Of a stretch of DNA of 7,496 bases, positions 1-5,747 are shown in pieces (the first letter of the stretch is position 1; every line of letters starts with the position of its first letter). The stretch comes from Thermoplasmata archaeon. Its GTDB lineage: Archaea > Thermoplasmatota > Thermoplasmata > GCA-020350865. The notes beneath the pieces are model-generated. The model was not told where the DNA came from, ran no database searches, and was given only the letters and a program-made list of their open reading frames with translations. Where the stretch lies: contig CP070726.1 in assembly GCA_020350865.1 (NCBI GenBank), positions 998,067 through 1,005,562 on the forward strand, written 5' to 3'. Made by a program: the position numbers and the translations under genes.

Positions 1-452
1 ACTATCAACTGGGCAATATGGACGAGGCCATAAGGGCGTATCAGAAGGCCTTAGAGCTCAACCCCGAAGATGCTGATGCATGGTTCCAGAGGGGAAATGC
101 TCTCTACAGGACAGACAATTACACAGCGGCAATAAAATCCTACGATGCTGCCTTGAGCCTGAATCCCGATGATGTGGGTGCCCTGTTCCAAGTGGGCAAC
201 GCCTTCTACGCCCTGAGAACCTACGAAAAGGCATTGGATTACTATGATAAAGCCCTGGCAATCCGGACTGACGACGAGAACATCCTCAACAACAAGGCCG
301 TGGTCCTCAGAAAACTGGAGCGGTACGAAGAGGCGCTCGAATGCTGTGATACTCTGCTTTCCCTGAATCCGAACAGCGCCCGTTATCATTTCAACAAGAG
401 CAAGACCCTTGAGGCCATGGGTCATCAGACCAAGGGTGATGATGGGCAATAA
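1..452 (+). CDS. TPR-repeat protein, 3' part (5' end outside window)
   Basis: This is the C-terminal part of a tetratricopeptide-repeat protein. The frame is open from base 3, and the residues before the first ATG (YQLGNMDEAI) already fit the TPR consensus, so that ATG at 18 is internal and the gene starts upstream. Counting from base 3, about 149 residues are visible: the end of one TPR (1-22), three full 34-residue repeats (about 24-57, 58-91 and 92-125, each ending in a form of the A-L-x-LNP pattern), and a degenerate last helix. The tail (HQTKGDDGQ) is polar and has no domain. TPRs form helical scaffolds for protein-protein contacts; the partner cannot be inferred here. No signal peptide or membrane segment lies in the visible part. 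The next gene is 140 bp downstream with its own likely promoter, so they are probably separate units. Confidence 0.9.
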   Translation, partial: YQLGNMDEAIRAYQKALELNPEDADAWFQRGNALYRTDNYTAAIKSYDAALSLNPDDVGALFQVGNAFYALRTYEKALDYYDKALAIRTDDENILNNKAVVLRKLERYEEALECCDTLLSLNPNSARYHFNKSKTLEAMGHQTKGDDGQ

Positions 453-453
453 G

Positions 454-469
454 TGGATTCTTAAGTCCA
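454..469 (+). terminator. Short hairpin just after the TPR stop codon
   Basis: TGGATT and AGTCCA pair as a 6-bp stem with one T-G wobble around a CTTA tetraloop, starting one base after the TAA. A second small pairing, TCCAT with ATGGA (466-470 and 479-483), overlaps its right arm. No T tract follows, so a terminator role is only suggested by position. Confidence 0.3.
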
Positions 470-530
470 TAAATATCATGGATCGTCAATTATTTCAGGT
501 TTATTAATAATGATTTAAAGACCCCAATAT

Positions 531-583
531 TCATATAACCTGACTATATTCCGTGTGCTAAGTGCAATCTTTCAGGCAGGGAG
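531..583 (+). promoter_or_regulatory. Likely promoter and RBS of the cDPGS-family gene
   Basis: The 140-bp gap is AT-rich. TCATATAA at 531-538 is a plausible TATA box and would put the transcript start near 560. TTTAAAG at 514-520 is an alternative. GGGAG at 579-583 is a Shine-Dalgarno match nine bases before the ATG at 593 and supports that start. Confidence 0.4.
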
Positions 584-592
584 CGTACTTAC

Positions 593-1903
593 ATGGACAA
601 AAAAAAGATCGTCATAATGGGCGCTGCGGGACGGGATTTCCATAATTTCAATGTGTACTTCAGGGACAACAACGAATACGAGGTGGTTGCCTTCACAGCC
701 ACACAGATTCCAGGTATTGACGACAAGAGGTATCCTCCCGAACTTGCAGGCAAGCTTTATCCTGACGGCATACCCATTGTCCCAGAGGAGGAGCTTCCCA
801 AGTTAGTAAAGGAATATGCGGTCTTGGAGGTGGTGCTGTCGTACAGCGATATCTCCCACGGGGAGGTGATGCATAAAGCCTCGCTGGTGCTCTCGCTTGG
901 TGCGGATTTCAGGCTTCTGGGCACCATGAGCACCATGCTCGAGCCAAAGGTGCCCGTTATATCCATTTGTGCCGTGAGGACCGGCTCCGGCAAGAGCCAG
1001 ACCACGAGAAGGGCAGCCAGTATTCTGCGTGCCAGGGGAAGGAAGGTGGTTGTGATACGCCATCCCATGCCCTACGGCAACCTTGTGAGGCAGGCGGTTC
1101 AGCGCTTCGAGACTTTGGAGGATTTGGACGTGCATGACTGCACCATTGAGGAGAGGGAGGAGTACGAGCCGCATATCAACCAGGGCACTGTGGTATACGC
1201 AGGTGTTGACTACGAAAGGATCCTGAGGATGGCTGAAAAAGAAGCGGATATCATCATCTGGGACGGCGGTAACAACGATTTCTCCTTCTTTAGGTCCCGT
1301 CTCTATATCGTGGTCCTTGACCCCCACAGGCCCGGACACGAGATCGAGTACTATCCCGGAGAGACCAACTTCAGGATGGCGGATGTGCTCATCATCAACA
1401 AGATCGGCACCGCCAGCAGGGAGAACGTGAACACTTTGAGGAAGAACATCGAACAAATCAATCCGGACGCCCTTGTGGTGGAGGCGGAATCCACGATCAG
1501 TGTTGATGACCCGTCAATGATTAGGGGCAAGCGGGTTTTGGTTGTGGAGGATGGGCCCAGCGTGACCCACGGCGAGATGCCGTACGGAGCCGGGGAAATC
1601 GCGGCTGAGAAGTACCATGCTGCCGAAACGGTGGACCCCAGACCCTATGCGGTGGGTTCCATCAAGGAGGTGTTCGACAGGTATCCGCATCTCACCGGTA
1701 TCCTGCCTGCCATGGGCTATTCAGAGGAGCAGGTGGAGGAGCTGGAAAGAACCATCAATGCCTGCGAATGCGATGTGGTGGTGGCAGGTACACCCATAGA
1801 TCTTGCCAGGGTGGTGGATGTGAACAAACCCGTGGTTCGGGTGCGCTACGAGCTGCAGGAGATGGGTGAGCCGAACCTGGATATAATCCTGAGGGATTTT
1901 TAG
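593..1903 (+). CDS. Cyclic 2,3-diphosphoglycerate synthetase family P-loop protein
   Basis: This 436-residue protein matches the cyclic 2,3-diphosphoglycerate synthetase (CpgS) family along its length. In thermophilic methanogens that enzyme makes the thermolyte cyclic 2,3-bisphosphoglycerate from 2,3-diphosphoglycerate and ATP. Visible blocks are an N-terminal Rossmann-like start (IVIMGAAGRDFHNFN, 6-20), YPPELAGKLYPDGIP (47-61), a P-loop AVRTGSGKS (127-135), RHPMPYG (156-162), the strongly conserved TIEEREEYEPHI (184-195), a Walker B-like strand IIIWDGGNND (220-229), PGHEIEYYPGETN (247-259), INK (268-270) and a C-terminal GTPIDL block near 397-402. It is cytoplasmic, with no membrane segment. 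The P-loop begins with Ala where the classical pattern has Gly, and NKIG replaces an NKxD-type GTPase motif. Many relatives occur in organisms not known to make the thermolyte, so the substrate is uncertain. The family call is firm and the exact reaction is inference. Confidence 0.87.
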   Translation: MDKKKIVIMGAAGRDFHNFNVYFRDNNEYEVVAFTATQIPGIDDKRYPPELAGKLYPDGIPIVPEEELPKLVKEYAVLEVVLSYSDISHGEVMHKASLVLSLGADFRLLGTMSTMLEPKVPVISICAVRTGSGKSQTTRRAASILRARGRKVVVIRHPMPYGNLVRQAVQRFETLEDLDVHDCTIEEREEYEPHINQGTVVYAGVDYERILRMAEKEADIIIWDGGNNDFSFFRSRLYIVVLDPHRPGHEIEYYPGETNFRMADVLIINKIGTASRENVNTLRKNIEQINPDALVVEAESTISVDDPSMIRGKRVLVVEDGPSVTHGEMPYGAGEIAAEKYHAAETVDPRPYAVGSIKEVFDRYPHLTGILPAMGYSEEQVEELERTINACECDVVVAGTPIDLARVVDVNKPVVRVRYELQEMGEPNLDIILRDF

Positions 1904-1924
1904 TGGGCGCAATCCACCTAAAAA
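1897..1924 (+). terminator. Hairpin spanning the stop codon of the cDPGS-family gene
   Basis: TTTTTAGTGG (1897-1906) pairs with CCACCTAAAAA (1914-1924) as a 10-bp stem with one bulged C at 1917 and a 7-base loop. The left arm contains the TAG stop (1901-1903). It could act in 3'-end formation, but the downstream side is A-rich, not T-rich, so a classical terminator is not clear. Confidence 0.4.
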
Positions 1925-1940
1925 ATTTCAAATCAGCAGG

Positions 1941-1960
1941 GCGAAATCTATTTAGATAAA
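1941..1960 (+). promoter_or_regulatory. BRE/TATA promoter of the zinc-ribbon and aEF-1 beta genes
   Basis: GCGAAA (1941-1946) resembles an archaeal TFB recognition element and lies directly before the TATA-like TATTTAGATAAA (1949-1960). Archaeal spacing would put the start of transcription near 1980-1985, leaving a leader of about 30 bases before the ATG at 2012, with GGTGA (2003-2007) as the ribosome binding site. Confidence 0.5.
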
Positions 1961-2011
1961 AAAAGGTTACCCCTAATCCACATTGGAACTTACAGAAAAT
2001 CTGGTGAAATC

Positions 2012-2179
2012 ATGGCGAAAGCCGAAAATTGCAGCTCATGCGGAAAAAGGCTCGTTGGACCGGGCACCACGAGTTTCCCCTGTCCATCCTGTGGAAATTC
2101 GGTTATCGGAAGATGTGCAAACTGCAGGGACCAAAGCGTGGTCTACTACTGCAAGGCCTGCGGTTTTCAAGGACCTTGA
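2012..2179 (+). CDS. Small four-CxxC zinc-ribbon protein (HVO_2753 type, predicted RNA-binding)
   Basis: This 55-residue protein starts MAKAENCSSCGKRLVG and has four CxxC knuckles: C7/C10, C24/C27, C35/C38 and C47/C50. That is enough to bind two zinc ions. It fits the archaeal family described as Zn-ribbon RNA-binding proteins involved in translation (HVO_2753-like, COG2888); biochemical knowledge of the family is slight. The ATG at 2012 has GGTGA six bases upstream, and the family's first knuckle normally lies this close to the N-terminus. Its stop at 2177-2179 is 24 bp before the aEF-1 beta start, so the two are almost certainly cotranscribed, which agrees with a role near the ribosome. Codon use resembles the neighbours. 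The family call is confident and the molecular role is not. Confidence 0.9.
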   Translation: MAKAENCSSCGKRLVGPGTTSFPCPSCGNSVIGRCANCRDQSVVYYCKACGFQGP

Positions 2180-2203
2180 ATGGCTTTTTATGGAGATGAT
2201 ATA

Positions 2204-2473
2204 ATGGGTGAGGTTGCCATTATTTACAGGATAATGCCGGAGGGCACAGACATCGATCTTAAGGACCTGAGCGAGAGGGTGAGGGAGGCCGCCAAGGATG
2301 TGGCCAAGGTCCAGGGCATGCAGGAAAAGCCCGTGGCATTCGGCGTCACCGCCCTGCTCATCAGGGTGATAATAGAGGATAGGGAAGGCGGGCCCGAGGA
2401 GATCGAGCAAACCCTTTCCAGTGTTCCCGGGGTTCAGAGCCTTGAGGCCCTGGAAATGAGCCGTTTACTCTGA
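2204..2473 (+). CDS. ef1b: Archaeal translation elongation factor aEF-1 beta
   Basis: This 89-residue protein matches archaeal EF-1 beta, the nucleotide exchange factor that recharges aEF-1 alpha with GTP during elongation. The N-terminus MGEVAIIYRIMPEG, the mid block KPVAFGVTALLIRVII (42-57) and the end PGVQSLEALEMSRLL (75-89) fit the beta-alpha-beta C-terminal domain of EF-1 beta, which is the whole protein in archaea. An in-frame ATG at 2180 would add eight residues (MAFYGDDI), but the ATG at 2204 has GGAG at 2192-2195 eight bases upstream and gives the usual family length and start, so I chose it. The gene follows the zinc-ribbon gene in one operon and faces the riboflavin kinase gene tail to tail with 18 bp between stop codons. 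Confidence 0.95.
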   Translation: MGEVAIIYRIMPEGTDIDLKDLSERVREAAKDVAKVQGMQEKPVAFGVTALLIRVIIEDREGGPEEIEQTLSSVPGVQSLEALEMSRLL

Positions 2474-2488
2474 AAAGTACGGTTTTCA
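2471..2488. terminator. Bidirectional hairpin between convergent aEF-1 beta and ribK
   Basis: TGAAAA (2471-2476) pairs with TTTTCA (2483-2488) around a 6-base loop. The left arm is the aEF-1 beta stop codon plus three bases, and the hairpin ends three bases before the ribK stop. It reads as a hairpin with a T4 arm on either strand, which would suit a shared terminator for the two convergent transcripts. Confidence 0.4.
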
Positions 2489-2491
2489 CCA

Positions 2492-3151
2492 TCACAGCAG
2501 AATATTGAGTTTGACCTCATCTCCGTCCGAAAGGGACAGTGTCCTTCTCATATGGACCTTGGAAATGACCTCTATCACCGCTTTGTAATGGGATCTTTTG
2601 GGCATCACCACGGCGCACTCCAGATTCTCGATTGTGGCCAGAAAACATTTGACGGCACCAAACGTTCTTTTTCCCTGCTTGAAGCCCGCAATTTCAATGC
2701 CCTGTGAATTCTTAAGCATCTCAAGGGTGCCCAGTTCCTTGGAGGAGAGCCTGAGGTTGAGGGTGCCCTCGTAGGGCTTGAATCCCAGCTTATCCCGGAA
2801 CTGCTTCATGTACCCCTCCTGGTTTATGTAGTAACCCCCCTCACCGAAACCCGTTGTAACAGCACCGGTTAATGTGAGTGTACCGGGGGTCTCGAATATG
2901 CGCTGGTAATCGGTGTACTCCTTTCTGAGTGCGGCGGCCCCCTTCTCGGTGAGCTTGATATGCTGTTTTTTAGCCCCAAGCTGTCTCTCGATGTACCCCT
3001 CTTTCACCAATCTGAGTATCCAGTTTGCAGCGGACTGCTGGGAAAATCCCATTCCCTCCCCCAGTTCCCTGGAGGAAACCGGGGCAAAACCGCTCAGTGC
3101 CCCCAGGGTGGCCAGATACTTCAGAAACGCAACAAGTTTTGCATCTTCCAT
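2492..3151 (-). CDS. ribK: CTP-dependent riboflavin kinase with N-terminal winged-helix domain (RbkR type)
   Basis: This 219-residue protein has two parts. Residues 1 to about 82 form a winged-helix DNA-binding domain (SSRELGEGMGFSQQSAANWI, 26-45, as the recognition region; LTEKGAAAL, 67-75, near the wing). Residues 88-219 are the archaeal riboflavin kinase: GAVTTGFGEGGYYI (96-109), GYMKQFRDKLGFKPY (113-127), GTLNLRL (129-135), RTFG (162-165), PKRSHY (184-189) and DGDEV (209-213). The family converts riboflavin to FMN using CTP (EC 2.7.1.161). In the two-domain form (RbkR, as in Thermoplasma) it also regulates riboflavin genes; that dual role is established for the family and inferred here. 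It is last in the S6e-aIF2 gamma-PIN direction, 62 bp after PIN, yet has its own TATA box 23-31 bases before the ATG, suggesting a leaderless mRNA. No ribosome binding site is visible, which agrees. Confidence 0.95.
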   Translation of the reverse strand: MEDAKLVAFLKYLATLGALSGFAPVSSRELGEGMGFSQQSAANWILRLVKEGYIERQLGAKKQHIKLTEKGAAALRKEYTDYQRIFETPGTLTLTGAVTTGFGEGGYYINQEGYMKQFRDKLGFKPYEGTLNLRLSSKELGTLEMLKNSQGIEIAGFKQGKRTFGAVKCFLATIENLECAVVMPKRSHYKAVIEVISKVHMRRTLSLSDGDEVKLNILL

Positions 3152-3173
3152 GGGAACAATAATGTCAAAACAG

Positions 3174-3212
3174 ATATTTATTAGTTACCATAATTTTAGT
3201 AGATACCATTAT
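3174..3212 (-). promoter_or_regulatory. ribK promoter with tandem operator-like repeats
   Basis: On the minus strand AATAAATAT (3182-3174) is a TATA-like box 23-31 bases before the ribK ATG, the spacing of a leaderless archaeal gene. Directly upstream are two direct copies of a 9-base element, ATTATGGTA (3194-3186) and ATAATGGTA (3212-3204), 18 bp apart and followed by ACTA and TCTA. One copy touches the TATA box, so a bound protein could block TBP/TFB. Self-regulation by the winged-helix domain of RibK is an attractive inference, with no direct evidence. Confidence 0.5.
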
Positions 3213-3213
3213 A

Positions 3214-3588
3214 TTAGGGGTGTTCCAGCACGAGATACGATTGCTGCCGAAGGTAGATTATGGTGATCCCCGCCAGTTTGAGCCTCTTTTTCAGTTCCTT
3301 GTCATTGGTAACCACAACCGCCCCCATCCGGGCTGCCAAGTCCAGTATAGCCTCATCCCCCTTTCTATCGCTCTCAACCAACTCGTACCGCCCCGCAAAT
3401 GTCAAAGCGGCCTTTGCATGCCTGTCGGAAACGTGTTTCAATTCCTCAAGGACAGCGGATGGAACCAGGATTTTATGGGCACCCAACAGGCGCTTTAGTT
3501 CACCCTCCAAATCGAACTTGAACTGAAAAGGGGCAAGAATGGCGTTCGTATCCAGGATAACTGGGATGATGCCCTTTTCTTTCACCAT
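3214..3588 (-). CDS. PIN-domain protein, Fcf1/Utp24-like archaeal type
   Basis: This single-domain PIN protein of 124 residues probably acts as an RNA endonuclease. The four acidic positions expected for Mg2+/Mn2+ binding are visible: D13 in VILDTNAIL, E48/E49 in SAVLEEL, D78 in RKGDEAI and D96 in VVTNDKEL. The C-terminal IIYLRQQSYL segment is typical of the archaeal group annotated as Fcf1/Utp24- or VapC9-like. No antitoxin gene is adjacent, and in archaea this PIN gene recurs beside S6e and aIF2 gamma, so rRNA processing is more likely than a toxin role. The ATG at 3588 is preferred; an in-frame TTG at 3597 would add three residues, and neither has a strong ribosome binding site. It starts 36 bp after the aIF2 gamma stop, with a T6 run on the coding strand in the gap. 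Confidence 0.88.
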   Translation of the reverse strand: MVKEKGIIPVILDTNAILAPFQFKFDLEGELKRLLGAHKILVPSAVLEELKHVSDRHAKAALTFAGRYELVESDRKGDEAILDLAARMGAVVVTNDKELKKRLKLAGITIIYLRQQSYLVLEHP

Positions 3589-3624
3589 AGATACCAACCC
3601 GGAAATATCCGTGAAAAAATGAAA

Positions 3625-4857
3625 TCAATATATTGTACCGAAACCTATGAGCCGCCACTTGCCCCGTATGCGCCTGGAAATGGCCGCCCTCTGACCCTCT
3701 TCCGCACAGACAGGCAGTTTCAAGGCGGCATCCACCTCCTCCCCCCGCGCGCTGGTGACCATGCCCACAGTGGTTGTGGTCCCTATGCTCAGCATCAGGG
3801 GCTCGGCTGTCTTTATATCCTCCACCTTGATGTCCTCTGCAGAGCCCACCACAAAGTCCAGGAGATGGACCCTCAGGCTCAGCTTATCCCAAACTTTGGG
3901 CAACGTGCCGGGTATGCCCACCACCTTCCCTGTGAGCGAGTCGGATTTTGTGAACACGGGATCAAGCAAGGTACCGATACCGATCAAGCCGCCGGGCCCC
4001 ACTTTCTTGTACGACTTACCACCTGAAAATAGGGAAGAAACCTCTGTGATGAGCATCTCCTGGCGCTTCTTCCCTCCCTCGGAAATCACCCTGCCCGGGG
4101 TTATCTCCACCCTGTCACCGATCTTGAGCTCCCCCTGCATGAGGGAGCCGCCGATGACACCACCCTGTATTTTGGTCGGTCTTGTACCGGGGTTGTTGAT
4201 GTCGAAGGAGCGGGCAATGAACATCCTGGCGGGTTTGGATTCGTCCAGTTTGGGGGTGGGAATGAGTTCCTCTATGGCCTGGATGAGCACATCCAAGTTG
4301 GCATCATGATGGGCAGAAACAGGTATTATGGGTGCACCATCGGGTACCGCATCCTTGATGAAATCGGATATCTCCTTGTAATTCTCCTTGAGCCTTTCCT
4401 TGCTCACGATGTCTATCTTGTTCTGCACCACCACTATGTTCTTCACACCTGCGATTTGAAGGGCCATGAGGTGCTCCTTGGTCTGCGGTTGGGGGCATTT
4501 CTCGTTGGCCGCAATGAGCAGTAGGGCCCCGTCCATCATGGCTGCACCCGAGAGCATGGTGGCCATGAGGGTCTCATGGCCGGGTGCGTCAACAAAGGAT
4601 ACAGCCCTGAGAAATTCGGTGCCCTCGCCGCAGACAGGGCACTTCTCCCTGGTGGAGTAACATGCTGGCTCTGAGCATTTCGGGCACTTGTAGAATGCTG
4701 TGTCGGCATAGCCGAGCTTGATGGATATTCCCCGCTTTATCTCCTCCGAATGTCTGTCTGTCCACACGCCTGATAGGGCTTTGGTGAGGGTGGTCTTGCC
4801 GTGGTCCACATGCCCAACCATACCCAAATTGATCTCAGGCTGCTTCTTCACCTTCAT
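3625..4857 (-). CDS. eif2g: Translation initiation factor aIF2 gamma subunit
   Basis: This is the 410-residue GTPase core of archaeal aIF2, which delivers methionyl-initiator tRNA to the small ribosomal subunit. Motifs are G1 GHVDHGKTT (15-23), switch 1 [12 protein letters not shown] (41-52), a zinc knuckle with C58/C61 and C73/C76 (C66 between), G3 DAPGHE (90-95), G4 NKID (146-149) and SAHHD (181-185). Two beta-barrel domains follow, with the family block [17 protein letters not shown]. Length is normal. The ATG at 4857 overlaps the S6e stop as ATGA (4857-4854), and GAGGAAAG just upstream, inside the S6e end, is the ribosome binding site, so the two genes are translationally linked. Gene order S6e-aIF2 gamma-PIN is conserved in many archaea. 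The alpha and beta subunits are not in the window. Confidence 0.97.
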   Translation of the reverse strand: MKVKKQPEINLGMVGHVDHGKTTLTKALSGVWTDRHSEEIKRGISIKLGYADTAFYKCPKCSEPACYSTREKCPVCGEGTEFLRAVSFVDAPGHETLMATMLSGAAMMDGALLLIAANEKCPQPQTKEHLMALQIAGVKNIVVVQNKIDIVSKERLKENYKEISDFIKDAVPDGAPIIPVSAHHDANLDVLIQAIEELIPTPKLDESKPARMFIARSFDINNPGTRPTKIQGGVIGGSLMQGELKIGDRVEITPGRVISEGGKKRQEMLITEVSSLFSGGKSYKKVGPGGLIGIGTLLDPVFTKSDSLTGKVVGIPGTLPKVWDKLSLRVHLLDFVVGSAEDIKVEDIKTAEPLMLSIGTTTTVGMVTSARGEEVDAALKLPVCAEEGQRAAISRRIRGKWRLIGFGTIY

Positions 4858-5246
4858 TTGCTTTCCTCTTCCTTGAGTAGATCCTCTATGGATTTAGAAC
4901 CGTGAACAGTGATCCTCATGTTTATTTGAACTATATCGGGGGAGATGGTTCCTCCCCTTACGGTCTTCCTCCTCCTCACGCCCTTGTCATCCGGATGAAA
5001 GCCCACACCCTCTGTAATGAGCACCTTTCTCCTCTTCGGACCAGGCAGTTCGCGCCTCATGGGAAAGCCGTCCTTATCACTTCCTCCCGTTATAACCAGC
5101 TTGTAGCCGGGCAGTCTTACAAATATGCCGTCCACCTCATCCCCCATGCGCTTGCCGACAAGGGAGTTGGCATGGTGGCCCGTAACCTCCCACTGATAGG
5201 TCTTGCCTGATTTGGGATCCGAAATGACTGTCTTGAACTCCACCAT
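4854..5246 (-). CDS. rps6e: 30S ribosomal protein S6e
   Basis: This 130-residue protein is archaeal ribosomal protein S6e, a small-subunit component shared with eukaryotes. It has the family signature [16 protein letters not shown] (54-69), followed by [12 protein letters not shown] and the basic [12 protein letters not shown] block (91-102). It lacks the long eukaryotic C-terminal phosphorylation tail, as is normal for archaea. The ATG at 5246 has GGAGG (5257-5253 on the minus strand) seven bases upstream, so the start is secure. It heads the operon S6e-aIF2 gamma-PIN, possibly continuing into ribK. The promoter lies in the divergent AT-rich region at about 5297-5316. Confidence 0.97.
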   Translation of the reverse strand: MVEFKTVISDPKSGKTYQWEVTGHHANSLVGKRMGDEVDGIFVRLPGYKLVITGGSDKDGFPMRRELPGPKRRKVLITEGVGFHPDDKGVRRRKTVRGGTISPDIVQINMRITVHGSKSIEDLLKEEESK

Positions 5247-5296
5247 CGAAAGCCTCCATTGGCTTGACTTGTGGGTCTGCCCTAAGTATTTTATTT

Positions 5297-5316
5297 GATA
5301 TATAGTTAACCATTAT
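5297..5316 (-). promoter_or_regulatory. rpS6e promoter with ATAATGGTTAACTA element
   Basis: On the minus strand TATATATC (5304-5297) is a good TATA box, predicting a start near 5272 and a leader of about 26 bases that carries the GGAGG site. ATAATGGTTAACTA (5316-5303) abuts the box. It resembles the repeat in front of ribK, differing mainly by one extra T, and contains the palindrome GTTAAC. Confidence 0.5.
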
Positions 5317-5476
5317 TAAATTACTGTGAATTGAGACCGGTTAAGTTCCCGATTTTTTTTAATTGAGATTGAATTCCGTCGGTGTCCCTTTTTTGTAAAG
5401 CCAGAGTGAAAAAATGTGAATGAGGAACAATGTCCATTACATAAATTATTTATATAAGTAAATTCATGTGTATTTT

Positions 5477-5514
5477 GAGGGTCTATCACCCCATTATCCC
5501 TCGGTTATGGTGAG
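5477..5514 (+). promoter_or_regulatory. Possible alternative hairpins in the leader of the 56-residue gene
   Basis: GAGGG (5477-5481) can pair with CCCTC (5498-5502). Alternatively TCACCCCAT can pair, with two bulged Cs, with ATGGTGA (5507-5513). The two foldings share bases and exclude each other. The first base of the early hairpin lies close to the predicted transcript start, so only part may be transcribed. Confidence 0.2.
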
Positions 5515-5541
5515 AAGAAACTGCCCTAATGGAGGAAATCG

Positions 5542-5712
5542 ATGGACAAGAAAATAGAGCTGAAAATCGACAAGAACGATGATTCCATCACTCTTCAGGA
5601 CGTTATCAATACCATCCAGGAGATCCAGGAGAAGAACCCTGACCTGGATGTGTTTTTCGACGGTGACGAGTTCGCCGTGTGCAGCAGGCCCAAAAAAGGG
5701 GGAAGTAAGTAA
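5542..5712 (+). CDS. Uncharacterised 56-residue acidic protein
   Basis: This short gene begins MDKKIELKIDKNDDSITLQD and ends CSRPKKGGSK. The ATG at 5542 has GGAGG at 5531-5535 six bases upstream and a strong TATA box about 85 bases upstream, so I consider it real. I do not recognise the family. A beta strand (IELKI, 5-9), an amphipathic helix (about 17-31, with VINTIQEIQEKN) and two strands (DVFFDG and FAVCSR) are suggested. The segment NPDLDVFFDGDEFAV is Asp-rich and could bind a metal or a partner; one Cys (C47) is present. The tail is basic. It has no signal peptide or membrane helix. The DUF211 gene follows 92 bp downstream, past a terminator-like hairpin, so the two may be partly cotranscribed. 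A small regulator or binding protein is conceivable, but no function can be assigned. Confidence 0.72.
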   Translation: MDKKIELKIDKNDDSITLQDVINTIQEIQEKNPDLDVFFDGDEFAVCSRPKKGGSK

Positions 5713-5727
5713 CAATGGGGAAACGAC

Positions 5728-5747
5728 CGCTAAGGCAGCGTTTTTTT
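5728..5747 (+). terminator. Hairpin plus T7, terminator-like, between the small gene and DUF211
   Basis: CGCT (5728-5731) pairs with AGCG (5737-5740) around a 5-base loop and is followed at once by seven Ts (5741-5747). This is the best terminator-like signal in the window. A second, perfect 6-bp hairpin AAACAG/CTGTTT (5749-5754 and 5760-5765) follows. No TATA box is seen between here and the DUF211 start. Confidence 0.55.

Larger units (their letters stand above)
5247..5541. promoter_or_regulatory. Divergent intergenic region with + strand promoter and leader
   Basis: This 295-bp AT-rich region separates the S6e operon from the small + strand gene. For the + strand, TTTATATAAG (5449-5458) is a strong TATA box, predicting a start near 5480-5485 and a leader of about 60 bases. 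Just upstream is an imperfect inverted repeat, ATGTGAATG (5414-5422) against CATTACAT (5435-5442), a possible activator site. T runs at 5353-5360 and 5391-5396 fit no gene end. AATTGAGA occurs at 5329 and 5361. I see no RNA gene here. Confidence 0.5.

Noticed and set aside
803..1456. 217-codon open frame on the minus strand
   Set aside because: It lies wholly antisense to the conserved cDPGS-family gene and resembles no family; it is a shadow of codon bias.
2180..2203. Longer aEF-1 beta start at ATG 2180
   Set aside because: It adds eight residues not seen in the family and has no well-placed ribosome binding site; ATG 2204 has GGAG at good spacing.
3214..3588. VapBC toxin-antitoxin module
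   Set aside because: The PIN protein has no adjacent antitoxin gene and sits in the conserved S6e-aIF2 gamma cluster.
3755..4309. 184-codon open frame on the + strand
   Set aside because: It lies antisense inside aIF2 gamma, whose GTPase motifs are intact; the product looks like a random Ser/Pro-rich translation.
5321..5446. Possible C/D-box RNA or other RNA gene in the AT-rich divergent region
   Set aside because: No proper C box (RUGAUGA) with matching D box, and no tRNA-like fold was seen.
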